From Fagopyrum homotropicum (taxonomy: Eukaryota; Streptophyta; Magnoliopsida; Caryophyllales; Polygonaceae): a stretch of DNA of 64,000 nt. Under the pieces are notes generated by a model. The model did not search any database. It had not been told where the DNA came from and saw only the letters and a list, made by a program, of their open reading frames with translations. This document shows positions 22,341-33,514 of this stretch, piece by piece (position 1 is the stretch's first letter; each line of letters starts with the position of its first letter). A program made the position numbers and the translations under genes. Where the stretch lies: positions 125,001,235 through 125,065,234 of the forward strand of contig BSWB01000004.1 of NCBI GenBank assembly GCA_033239125.1, in the 5' to 3' direction.

Positions 22341-23426
22341 CCAACCATTCCTTGTCATGTGGAGGGCATGCTAGCTCACACAAGACATGTGCTAAGGTGT
22401 TGCAATCGGGTTTCTTTTGGCCGAGTTTGTTCAAGGATGTGCAGAATTTTGTGGTAGCTTGTGATGCTTGCCAAAGGACGGGCAACATCTCAAGGAGGAA
22501 CGAGATGCCCTTGAACAACATACAAGAGGAGGAGATATTTGATGTGTGGGGTGTGGACTTCATGGGAACATTCCCCTCTTCTTGTGGCAACCTCTACATC
22601 CTGTTGGCAGTAGACTATGTTTCGAGATGGGTGGAGGCAATCGCCTCTCCTACAAATGATGCCAAGGTTGTGGTGTGGTTCTTCAACCGAGTGATCTTCC
22701 CTAGGTTTGGAACACCAAGGGTGATCATAAGTGATGGAGGGAAGCACTTCACTAATAGGAACTTTGGGGCACTTTTGGCTAAGTATGGGGTGAGTCATAA
22801 GGTGGCTACACCTTACCACCTCCAAACTAGTGGCCAAGTGGAGATCTCCAACCGGGAGATAAAGGAAATTCTTGAGAAGACGGTTTCTAGGACGAGAAAG
22901 GATTGGGCTATGAAGCTCGATGATGCTTTGTGGGCTTATAGAACCGCTTTCAAGACACCGATTGGCACCACCCCTTACAAGCTAGTCTATGGCAAGTCTT
23001 GCCACCTTCCGGTAGAGATGGAGCATAGACCATATTGGGCTATAAAGTGGTTGAATTTTGACCTCAAGGAGGCCGGAGAGAAGAGGTTGCTTGACATGAA
23101 CGCCCTTGAGGAGATCCGGTTGGATGCCTATGAAAACGCCCGGATATACAAAGAAAGGACCAAACGTTGGCATGATAAGCATCTCATCCCGAAAGAGTTG
23201 AGTGAAGGGCGACCTTTTCCTTCTCTTCAACTCAAGGTTGCGGCTCTTCCCCGGAAAGCTAAAGTCAAGATGGACGGGTCCTTATGTGGTGAAGAAGATC
23301 TTTCCCCATGGAGCGGTTGAGATAGGTGGGGAGCATTGTGGAGACTTTAAGGTGAATGGGCACCGGTTGAAGAAGTATATCCCGGGAGCTCCGGTGGATA
23401 TGATTGCCCCACTTCACCTTGAGTGA
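22341..23426 (+). pseudogene. Athila integrase, D unit 1 (truncated at N-terminus, frameshifted)
   Basis: This is an open frame from the fusion point to 23320, overlapped by the continuing frame 23202-23426. It keeps part of the HHCC zinc domain (CGGHASSHKT; ACDACQRTGN) and the whole DDE core: GVDFMG (first Asp), IISDGG (second Asp) and GQVEISNREIK (catalytic Glu). The C-terminal domain follows (SRWTGPYVVKKIFPHGAVEI). A 1-bp insertion at about 23208 shifts the frame before the C-terminal domain, and D unit 2 has the same insertion. No start codon or upstream pol is present, so the integrase cannot be made normally. Confidence 0.8.
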
Positions 23427-25108
23427 GACGCCCCTGAGTTTGGTCAAGCTAATCACCTTAAAGAAGCGCTTAATGGGAGGCAACCCATTGGTAGACATCT
23501 TTCCCTTTTTCGTTTTTGTTTTGATTTTTCTGTTTTTGTGTGTTTGGTGTGCTTTGTGTGTGTGCTAGAGTCTTGGTAGCATGGAAGCCTTGCATGGCAT
23601 ATGGGTGATGATGATGAGTCTCTCATCAATTGTGGGTGGAGCAGACGCGGGACTTAGACGGCTAGAGGTGACTAGCGCGGGTCCCGATGCCATAACGAAC
23701 GCCTTGAGCTCTCTACCATAGTTGATAGGATCATCCGCCATCAATCCATTTGAGTGAACCCAAATACCAAAGCAAACCATTTTTACATTGTGAGAACCCT
23801 CTTTCACTCTTCTTTACTTCATTTACACATTGGGGGCAATGTGTTTCTAAGTATGGGGTGGGGTTTGCATGGTCTTTTGCATGATTAGCATCTAGGATAG
23901 TTTCTTTTAGTCACATGCTTCATTATGTCTTGCATTGTACATACATATTTCGAAAAATCCAAAAAAATCAGAAAATTTAAAAAAAATTTAGTGCTTCTAA
24001 GCTTGGGAATGAACCTTATGATGAAATTGTCTTGTGAATTGGCTATGGATGGCCTTATGTGTTGAATTGATGAATGCATATGTGGACTTGAAGTACTTAT
24101 CTTGAATCCCATGAATGATTTTTGATCATGATGTTTGCCTTGATTGGATTGAGGATTGAAAGTCGAAATTGCATGCTAGTTCTTGCACATCATTTAGGAA
24201 TGATTAAGGCAATTCATCTTTCTCTACTTCTCATCTTGATCATGTTGTTTGAGCACCTCGATTGATATAAATTTGACCTCTTTTGACCCATCCGGGAATA
24301 GGAGCATGTTAGTGTGTTGAGTGTGTGAAAAGCAAGTGTGGGGTGAAGTTTTTGATGGATGAATGTTATGAATGAAGTGCTGAATTTGTTGTGAAAAGTG
24401 TAGAAAAAAATATAGGTTTGGGGACGTTGGTTTAAATGACGAGTAACTCGGCACCAATCACATAATCGGGTGTTTGTGCCTTGCCAAAGTCAAATAAACC
24501 GATAGTCCTAACGAGCTTTGGTATGTGTGCCCGGTGTGGATGCACCTCGAAAAATAAAAAAAGCCCGAGGACGGCTAATCACCAAGGTTTCGGCTTTTGT
24601 ACACCAATGCCATTGTCTCAAAAATAAGTGAAAGAAAAAGAAAAGAAAAGAAACAAAAGATAGAGAAAATATACACTTGTGGGAAGTTGATAAAAATGTG
24701 AAGTTGTGAAGTTAGTTCCATTCCCGGATTAGCATCACATAGCCTAGAAAAATTCCAACCTAATCACGACGTTTCTTGGCCTTTTATTTCCTAAGTCCTT
24801 GTGACCTATTTGCATGTGTGTAAGACTTAGTAATCTAGATTGGATATGCTCATGATCATCTTGACTTCTTCATTTTTACATTTCAAGCATGCTTTCGAGT
24901 TAAGTACAATTGTCTTTTCGTGCCTTCATTTATTTGATACATGATTGCTTGTCCATTGCCAGGAAACGTGACTATGAAGGTGATCCAATATTAGAAGCAC
25001 AATTCCAAAAATATTTTCACTTTTTCATGCATTCATAAATCATGTCATCTCTTAGCCTATAGTCCGACTTTGCTCGGGGACGAGCAAACCTTAAGTATGG
25101 GGTATTTT
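23427..25108 (+). other. 3' non-coding region and PPT of D unit 1
   Basis: No credible ORF is present. A tract at 24417-24617 is conserved in A, D2, E and F and contains the hairpin CCTCG/CGAGG (24545-24549, 24566-24570). The region ends GTATGGGGTATTTT, the polypurine tract before the next LTR. Confidence 0.75.
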
Positions 25109-26225
25109 TCATAACACGATTTATGATGTTAGATTAGGCACTCATTTAGATAGTTTTCCCGCTCATTCATGCATGGTTTAGCACTAGTTCATGACATTTG
25201 CACTCAATTCATGTATTTTGTCGAGATAGACGTCTACACAGACTTTTGCGTGCTTTGTAGGTATTTTGGGAGATTTAGGAGCTTAATCGATACATTTGAA
25301 GATCATTCCTCGAGGTGACACACCTTCGGACTCATTGGGAAGCAAGTTAGGGGCTAAGGAGGACACATGGGACCTTGTTGGTGCATGCCATGCACCAAAT
25401 CGTGGCTTAATGATCCAAAACAAGCTGAGGCACCAAAACCATGGCCACTGGGACTTCCACGGGCGTGGAAATGGGTCGTGGTTTTCCCCAGACAATTGTG
25501 ACAGCTATCCCACGATCTTCATGGCCTACTCTTGCAAAATTTGGAGGATAAAAGGTAGTCTTGCAAGGCTGTTAGGGGCAGACCCCTCACTCCCATTCTC
25601 TCACACACTCTCAACAACACATATTCTCTCATTGGAAGATTGGATTAGAGATACTCTTGGAGGAGAAGAAAAGGTTCCATTGGAGAAGAAGAGAAGAACA
25701 CACCATTCTTAGTTTTTCATTGTTTTGAGTGAGACTTGTGAAGTCGTTTTGCAAGTGTTTGTAAGAAACGATTGAACCTTCTTTAGAAGGGTTGTAAGTC
25801 CTTCTTGAACTCATATTCAGCTTGGTTTTCTTTGTTCTACTTGTTCATCTCCATTTTACTTCATTCTCTTGATATGGATTCCATGATTTTATGCTTGATG
25901 ACTTTGATTATGATGATGCATGTTGTTGGCTAAATAGATGTGATTCTAGGGTAAGGAAGTGATGGTTATGGCTTGGATTATGATAGGATGGACTTAGATG
26001 TACCTTAGGTTGATTCGTTTGCTTGAACCGAGCTACTGTTAGAAACCACGGTTCCTTTCTTGCCATTCCACGGCCGTGGAAAGGGATGAACAACCCGTTA
26101 TTCTGACTAACTTGTTTGATTTGATGAATCTAAGTGCTAGAATGTTAGATTGTTGAAATCCTAGTGTTTGTTGAGCTAAATCTATCCTAGGGTGACCTAG
26201 TGTTAGCATCTAAGTGTTAGAAGAG
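25109..26225 (+). repeat. Truncated LTR of D, unit 2
   Basis: This is the same segment as 21225-22340, with the same fusion end (TTAGAAGAG), but beginning TCATAACACG instead of TGATAACACG. The shared breakpoint shows that the LTR-to-integrase deletion preceded the duplication. Confidence 0.85.
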
Positions 26226-27311
26226 ACAACCATTCCTCGTCATGTGGAGGGCATGCTATCTCACACAAGACATGTGCTAAGGTGTTGCAATCGGGTTTCT
26301 TTTGGCCGAGTTTGTTCAAGGATGTGCAGAATTTTGTGGTAGCTTGTGATGCTTGCCAAAGGACGGGTAACATCTCAAGGAGGAACGAGATGCCCTTGAA
26401 CAATATACAAGAGGTGGAGATATTTGATGTGTGGGGTGTGGACTTCATGGGACCATTCCCCTCTTCTTGTGGCAACCTCTACATTCTATTGGCATTAGAC
26501 TATGTTTCGAGATGGGTGGAGGCAATCGCCTCTCCTACAAATGATGCCAAGGTTGTGGTGCGGTTCTTCAACCGAGTGATCTTCCCTAGGTTTGGAACAC
26601 CAAGCGTGATCATAAGTGATGGAGGGAAGCACTTCACTAATAGGAACTTTGGGGCACTTTTGGCTAAGTATGGGGTGACTCATAAGGTGGCAACACCTTA
26701 CCACCCCAAAACTAGTGGCCAAGTGGAGATCTCCAACCGGGAGATAAAGGGAATTCTTGAGAAGATGGTTTCTAGGACGAAAAAGGATTGGGCTATGAAG
26801 CTCGATGATGCTTTGTGGGCTTATAGAACCGCTTTCAAGACACCGATTGGCACCACCCCTTACAAGCTAGTCTATGGCAAGTCTTGCCACCTTCCGGTAG
26901 AGATGGAGCATAGAGCATATTGGGCTATAAAGTGGTTTAATTTTGACCTCAATGAGGCCGGAGAGAAGAGGTTGCTTGACATGAACGCCCTTGAGGAGAT
27001 CCGGTTGGATGCCTATGAAAACGCCCGGATATACAAAGAAAGGACCAAACGTTGGCATGATAAGCATCTCATCCCGAAAGAGTTGAGTGAAGGGCGACCT
27101 TGTCCTTCTCTTCAACTCAAGGTTGCGGCTCTTCCCCGGAAAGCTAAAGTCAAGATGGACGGGTCCTTATGTGGTGAAGAAGATCTTTCCCCATGGAGCG
27201 GTTGAGATAGGTGGGGAGCATTGTGGAGACTTTAAGGTGAATGGGCACCGGTTGAAGAAGTATACCCCGGGAGCTCCGGTGGATATGATTGCCCCACTTC
27301 ACCTTGAGTGA
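26226..27311 (+). pseudogene. Athila integrase, D unit 2
   Basis: This duplicates the unit 1 integrase remnant, with frames 26282-27205 and 27087-27311. The DDE residues are kept (GVDFMG, IISDGG, GQVEISNREIK). The same 1-bp insertion is present before the C-terminal domain. A scatter of substitutions separates it from unit 1, for example AVDYVSR to ALDYVSR. Confidence 0.8.
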
Positions 27312-28992
27312 GACGCCCCCGAGTTTGGTCAAGCTAATCACCTTAAAGAAGCGCTTAATGGGAAGCAACCCATTGGTAGACATCTTTCCCTTTTTCGTTT
27401 TTGTTTTGATTTTTCTGTTTTTGTGTGTTTGGTGTGCTTTGTGTGTGTGCTAGAGTCTTGGTAGCATGGAAGCCTTGCATGGCATATGGGTGATGATGTT
27501 GAGTCCCTCATCAATTGTGGGTGGAGCGGACGCGGGACTTGGACGGCTAGCGGTGACTAGCGCGGGTCCCGACGCCATAACGAACGCCTTGAGATCTCTA
27601 CCATCATTGATAGGATCATCCGCCATCAATCCATTTGAGTGAACCCAAATACCGAAGCAAACTATTTTTACATTGTGAGAACCCTCTTTCACTCTTCTTT
27701 ACTTCATTTACACATTGGGGACAATGTGTTTCTAAGTATGGGGTGGGGTTTGCATGGTCTTTTGCATGATTAGCATCTAGGATAGTTTCTTTTAGTCACA
27801 TGCTTCATTATGTCTTGCATTGTACATACATATTTCGAAAAATCCAAAAAAATCAGAAAATTTAAAAAAAATTTAGTGCTTCTAAGCTTGGGAATGACCC
27901 TTATGATGAAATTGTCTTATGAATTGGCTATGAATGGCCTTATGTGTTGAATTGATGAATGCATATGTGGACTTGAAGTCCTTATCTTGAATCCCATGAA
28001 TGATTTTTGATCATGATGTTTGCCTTGATTGGATTGAGGATTGAAAGTCGAAATTGCATGCTAGTTCTTGCACATCATTTAGGAATGATTAAGGCAATTC
28101 ATCTTTCTCTACTTCTCATCTTGATCATGTTGTTTGAGCACCTCGATTGATATAAATTTGACCTCTTTTGACCCATCCGGGAATAGGAGCATGTTAGTGT
28201 GTTGAGTGTGTGAAAAGCAAGTGTGGGGTGAAGTTTTTGATGGATGAATGTTATGAATGAAGTGCTGAATTTGTTGTGAAAAGTGTAGAAAAAAATATAG
28301 GTTTGGGGACGTTGGTTTAAATGACGAGTAACTCGGCACCAATCACATAATCGGGTGTTTGTGCCTTGCCAAAGTCAAATAAACCGATAGTCCTAACGAG
28401 CTTTGGTATGTGTGCCCGGTGTGGATGCACCTCAAAAAATAAAAAAGCCCGAGGACGGCTAATCACCAAGGTTTCGGCTTTTGTACACCAATGCCATTGT
28501 CTCAAAAATAAGTGAAAGAAAAAGAAAAGAAAAGAAACAAAAGATGGAGAAAATATACACTTGTGGGAAGTTGATAAAAATGTGAAGTTGTGAAGTTAGT
28601 TTCATTCCCGGATTAGCATCACATAGCCTAGAAAAATTCCCACCTTATCACGACGTTTCTTGGCCTTTTATTTCCTAAGTCCTTGTGACCTATTTGCATG
28701 TGTGTAAGACTTAGTAATCTAGATTGGATATGCTCATGATCATCTTGACTTCTTCATTTTTACATTTCAAGCATGCTTTCGAGTTAAGTACAATTGTCTT
28801 TCCGTGCCTTCATTTATTTGATACATGATTGCTTGTCCATTTCCATGAAACGTGACTATGAAGGTGATCCAATATTAGAAGCACAATTCCAAAAATATTT
28901 TCAGTTTTTCATGCATTCATAAATCATGTCATCTCTTAGCCTATAGTCGGACTTTGCTCGGGGACGAGCAAACCTTAAGTATGGGGTATTTT
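27312..28992 (+). other. 3' non-coding region and PPT of D unit 2
   Basis: This duplicates 23427-25108. The conserved tract is at 28302-28501 with a shortened hairpin (CCTC/GAGG, 28430-28454). The PPT directly precedes the LTR at 28993. Confidence 0.75.
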
Positions 28993-30831
28993 TCATAACA
29001 CGATTTATGATGTTAGATTAGGCACTCATTTAGATAGTTTTCCCGCTCATTCATGCATGGTTTAGCACTAGTTCATGACATTTGCACACAATTCATGTAT
29101 TTTGTCGAGATAGACGTCTACACGGACTTTTGCGTGCTTTGTAGGTATTTTGGGAGATTTAGGAGATTAATCGATACATTTGAAGATCATTCCTCGAGGT
29201 GACACACCTTCGGACTCATTGGGAAGCAAGTTAGGAGCTAAGGAGGACACATGGGACCTTGTTGGTGCATGCCATGCACCAAATCGTGGCTTAATGATCC
29301 AAAACAAGTTGAGGCACCAAAACCACGGCCACTGGGACTTCCATGGGCGTGGAAATGGGCTGTGGTTTTCCCCAGAAAACTGTGACAGCTATCCCACGAT
29401 CTTCATGGCCGACTCTTGCAAAATTTGGAGGATAAAAGGTGGTCCTGCAAGGCTGTTAGGGGCAGACCCCTCACTCCCATTCTCTCACACACTCTCAACA
29501 ACACATATTCTCTCATTGGAAGATTGGATTAGAGCTACTCTTGGAGGAGAAGAAAAGGTTCCATTAGAGAAGAAGAGAAGAACACACCATTCTTAGTTTT
29601 TCATAGTTTTGAGTGAGATTTGTGAAGTCGTTTTGCAAGTGTTTGTAAGAAACGATTGAACCTTCTTTAGAAGGGTTGTAAGTCCTTCTTGAACTCATAT
29701 TCAGCTTGGTTTTCTTTGTTCTACTTGTTCATCTCTATTTTACTTCATTCTCTTGATATGGATTCCATGATTTTATGCTTGATGACTTTGACTGTGATGA
29801 TGCATGTTGTTGGCTAAATAGATGTGATTCTAGGGTAAGAAAGGGATGGTTATGGCTTGGACTATGATAGGATGGACTTAGATGTACCTTAGGATGATTT
29901 TTTTTCTCGAACCGAGCTACTGTTAGAAACCACGGTTCGTTCTTGCCATTCCACGGCCGTGGAAAGGGATGAACAACCCGTAATTCTGACTAACTTGTTT
30001 GATTTGATGAATCTAAGTGCTAGAATGTTAGATTGTTGAAATCCTAGTGTTTGTTGAGCTAAATCTATCCTAGGGTGACCTAGTGTTATTATCTAAGTGT
30101 TAGAAGAGACTTACCCGGTGATTCTTGCTCTTAGATACCGAAGATAACGAGCTCTAGGTAATAGTGAGCCTCACAAGCCGCTATTGGACTGAGTGTGCTA
30201 GGATAGGTGTTTAGGACTTGCCTTCGGAGACTTACCCGGTAAGGAGAGGTTAGATCCCTAGATAACCATCCGGTTTGTGTAGATATCCCTACCTTAGGCT
30301 CCTAGAGACTTACCCGGTGATAGGACCTTAGGAGCGGGATTAGTGGATCATGAGACTTACCCAGTGATTGACCCCACTTGAGAAACATTCCTTCCCAACA
30401 TACCATAGTTTATCCAAGATTGATTAGAAGCTTGAGTCCTATGCCATAACCGGAGTTTCCAACTCCTAGAATCCACTTTTCTCTCTTTGATCTCATATCT
30501 CGTGTTTGTTTTGCTTTGTTTATTTGTGTTTTAGCTTGATTCCTTAGTTTGTTTTGCCATATTATATCATTGTGATCATTGATTGATCACCATACAAAAC
30601 CAATCCAAAATCATTGAGATTTTCATTTATTTGTTTCTTTCTCTTTTCTTAGCCTAGATCAACACTATCCTTAGTCACTATTTGACTCGATTTCACCTCA
30701 GTCTTTGTGTTCGACCTCGGAATACTATCCTTACTACAAAACGTCCCGTAAACTGCGGGTTCGCTAGGAGTTAGGAAAAATATAACGAGTATAAATTTAA
30801 GACTTTTACGTGTCACGTTCTTAGCGTAACA
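28993..30831 (+). repeat. Full 3' LTR of element D
   Basis: The LTR is 1839 bp, starts TCATAACACG (expected TG) and ends GCGTAACA followed by target duplication CCTAC. It contains module 1 near 29319, a module 2 palindrome TTCCACGGCCGTGGAA near 29948, and four GAGACTTACCCGGT motifs (30106, 30227, 30305, 30352). Confidence 0.9.
30106..30365 (+). repeat. Four-copy GAGACTTACCCGGT array in the D LTR
   Basis: Copies lie at 30106-30119, 30227-30240, 30305-30318 and 30352-30365 (the last reads ...CCCAGT). The spacing is irregular (121, 78 and 47 bp), so this is not a simple tandem repeat. Confidence 0.7.
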
Positions 30832-30985
30832 CCTACAATTCAACCGAAACTCGTGTAGACCTCTATTTCCGAGATATAATTGAATAAAACATAAAAAGTA
30901 CACAAGTTTTCTCTAAATGCAACGTAAATCGAGGTAAACCTCTACAATATGCATGATTATAATGGTATATAATTCATGTCATCAA
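30832..30985 (-). repeat. 5' LTR of element C, part 2, with right target duplication of D
   Basis: CCTAC (30832-30836) is the right copy of the D target duplication. The rest completes the C LTR to its terminus ...CATGTCATCA. That end is shared with the G LTR (53088-53097) and reads TGATGACATG on minus. Confidence 0.9.
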
Positions 30986-31072
30986 GCCTCCACCCGGATT
31001 TACTCAACCTCCAAAGGATAGAACCGAGATGATGTTTGAGCAATTGCTTGGAAGGTTGAGTAGTCTGAGAGC

Positions 31073-33514
31073 ATGGTGACTTCCATTTCTAAAGCTCAAA
31101 AGGTGTTGGAAGCACAAGTGTTCCAAAAGGCGGATGAAGCTCATAGAGACCCGGGAAAGCTTCCCGGAAGAACCGAAGATAACCCAAGAGGCCAAGTGTT
31201 GGCCATCACAACAAGGAGTGGGCTGAGCATGAAGGATCCCTTACCTAAGGGAAATGATAAGGGAAAGCAAGTGGTAATAGAAGAAGAGCCATTGCAAGAA
31301 GATGGAGGCAAGAGCAAGGATGATGAGCCAACATATGTTGCGCCACCTCCATACAAGCCATCACTACCATTCCCACAATCACGAGCAAGAGCTCGATTGG
31401 ACAAACACTTCGGTAAATTCCTTGAACTCATGTCTAAATTGCATATTAACATTCCGTTCATATATGCTATTCTAGGTATGCCGGCATATGGCCAGTTTTT
31501 GAAGGAAATACTCTCCAACAAAAGGAAGTTGGAAGAGTATGGGGAAGTGAGGATGACGAAGAAGTCCTCGGAATTGATCCAAACCATGAAGGAGGAGATG
31601 CCTCCTAAGCTAAGAGATCTGGGATCCTTTTGTGTGCCAATTGGAGTGGGAGAAGTGAAGTATGAAGCCCTATGTGATCTTGGGGCAAGTGTAAGCATCA
31701 TACCGCTTGCACTTTGTAACAAGGTTGGGCTAGGAGAGCCAAAGCCGGTCAAGATGACCCTTTACATGGCGGACCGTTCAATAACCCATCCCGTTGAAAT
31801 CTTGGAAGACATACCGGTGCAACTAGGGAAGTTCTATGTGCCCACAGACTTCGTTGTTTTGGACATCCCGACGGACTATCCGGTTCTCATCATCTTAGGG
31901 AGACCTTTCCTAGCCACTTCCGGATGTTTGGTGGGTTGCAAAAATGGAATTCTCTCCTTCAACATTGGAGAAGAGAATATCAAGTTCAAATTATCCACAA
32001 TGATGAAGGGGTCAGCCCTTGGTGAAGATGTGTTCAACAATTTCGAGCAAGAGGAATGTAGAGAAGTTGTGAGCTCGATCTTGATCAAGAACCCCTTGGA
32101 GAAGGTTCTTAGCTTGAGTTTGATGAAGGAAAGTGTTGAGGATGATTGTAATGAAGAAATCAAGGCCTTAGATGCATTAGAAAAGGAGGCAAGAGTTGAA
32201 TTTGAAGTACACGAAAGTGTGCTGAAGAGTTGTAGGAATCACGGTCTGGCACAGGGAACCACGGCCGTGGTTTGTCCCGTGGAACTCTATGGAGTGCTCC
32301 ACGATGCTAGCTTCTCAGATTCCACGCCCGGGGTTTCACCAGAGGCCGTGATTCAGACCGTGGTTTCTCCAGAAAGTGCCTTAATGGTTGATCAAGCTTC
32401 AAGGAACCTTGAGGAGTCTTTCATAGCTTTGGATTCATCTCAACCTACATTGTATGGAGCGTCTCCAATCGATAAAGGTCCTCCTAAACTTGAACTTAAA
32501 CCCCTCCCCTCTCATCTTAAGTATGCTTTTCTTGGTGATAATTCTACATATCCGGTGATTGTTAATGCATGCTTGAATGATGATGAGTTGAATAGATTGT
32601 TGCATGAGTTGAGATTGCATAGGAAGGCTATTGGCTATACCATTGATGATTTAGTTGGCATTAAACCTTCTTTATTCATGCATAAGATCTTAATGGAAGA
32701 TAACCATAAGCCTTCAATTGAACCTCAAAGAAGACTAAACCCAATCATGAAAGAGGTAGTAAAGAAAGAGATCCTTAAATTGCTAGATGCGGGAATCATT
32801 TTCCCAATTTCGGATAGTAAGTGGGTTAGTCCTGTGCATGTGGTTCCTAAGAAGGGTGGGATGACCGTAGTGACTAATGAGAATAATGAATTAATCCCAA
32901 CTAGAACGGTTACGGGATGGAGGATGTGTATAGACTATAGAAAACTAAATGTGGCCTCTATGAAAGATCACTTCCCTCTTCCCTTTATTGACCAAATGTT
33001 AGAGAGATTAGCTCAACATTCTCACTTTCGCTACTTAGATGGTTATAGTGGAATCTTCCAAATCCCTATCCACCCCGATGACCAAGAGAAAACTACATTC
33101 ACATGTCCTTGGGGTATATTTGCATATAGGAGAATGCCATTTGGGTTGTGTAATGCACCCGCCACCTTTCAAAGGGGTATGATGGCTATCTTTTCTGAGT
33201 ATATTGAAAACATCATGGAAGTGTTTATGGATAATTTCTTTGTTTATGGATCTTCATTTGATGATTGTTTAGCTAACTTGTCTTTGGTGCTTAAGAGATG
33301 TGAGGAGACAAATCTTGTTTTAAATTGGATAAAATGCCACTTCATGGTAAGTGAAGGCATTGTATTGGGACACTTGGTGTCCAACCGTGGCATTGAGGTT
33401 GATAGGGCTAAGATAGAGACGATAGAGAAGTTGCCACCACCTACCTCGTTGAAGGGGGTAAGGAGTTTTCTAGGGCATGCCGGTTTTTACCGGAGATTCA
33501 TTAAAGATTTCTAA
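31073..33514 (+). pseudogene. Athila protease-reverse transcriptase, element E
   Basis: This is an 813-codon open frame; the upstream frame is shifted by a 1-bp loss near 31066. Domains are the spacer (KLPGRTEDNPRG), the conserved SRARARLDKHFGKF block, protease DLGASVSIIPLAL (about residues 204-216), IILGRPFLATSG (about 272-283), a palindrome-rich spacer (about 380-430), then RT with WRMCIDYRKLN (about 617-627) and FGLCNAPATFQ. The RT active site reads FMDN (AAT at 33233-33235) where FMDD is expected, so the second catalytic Asp is lost. The frame ends at YRRFIKDF through a frameshift into the thumb/RNase H region. It cannot encode an active polymerase. Confidence 0.85.
32236..32362 (+). promoter_or_regulatory. 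Internal inverted-repeat module of E, inside the pol reading frame
   Basis: GAATCACGG (32236-32244) pairs with CCGTGATTC (32346-32354). CACGGTCTG (32240-32248) pairs with CAGACCGTG (32354-32362). Between them is a perfect 16-bp palindrome, AACCACGGCCGTGGTT (32257-32272). These are the same words used in the LTR modules of D and E. They sit in the spacer between protease and RT. Confidence 0.7.

Larger units (their letters stand above)
21225..30831 (+). mobile_element. Element D: Athila-clade element reduced to a tandem (truncated LTR plus integrase) array
   Basis: Two units of 3884 bp (21225-25108 and 25109-28992) are followed by a full LTR (28993-30831). Each unit is the first ~1.1 kb of the LTR fused directly to the second half of pol (integrase) and the 3' non-coding region. 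The primer site, gag, protease, RT and RNase H are absent. The outer ends are TG...CA with a perfect 5-bp duplication, so the rearrangement happened after insertion. The two inner LTR starts read TC instead of TG. Confidence 0.9.
16976..30985 (-). mobile_element. Element C: Athila-clade retrotransposon, split by D and truncated by A
   Basis: Read on the minus strand, the order is 5' LTR (30985 to 30832, then 21224 to 19731), tRNA-Asp primer site, gag, and the start of the protease region, which is cut at 16976 by element A. RT, RNase H, integrase and the 3' LTR must lie left of the window. C is inserted in the gag-protease spacer of element E; the right target-duplication candidate is AGCCT at 30986-30990. 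Its LTR is of the ...GAGCGAACA type, shared with F and G. Confidence 0.85.
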
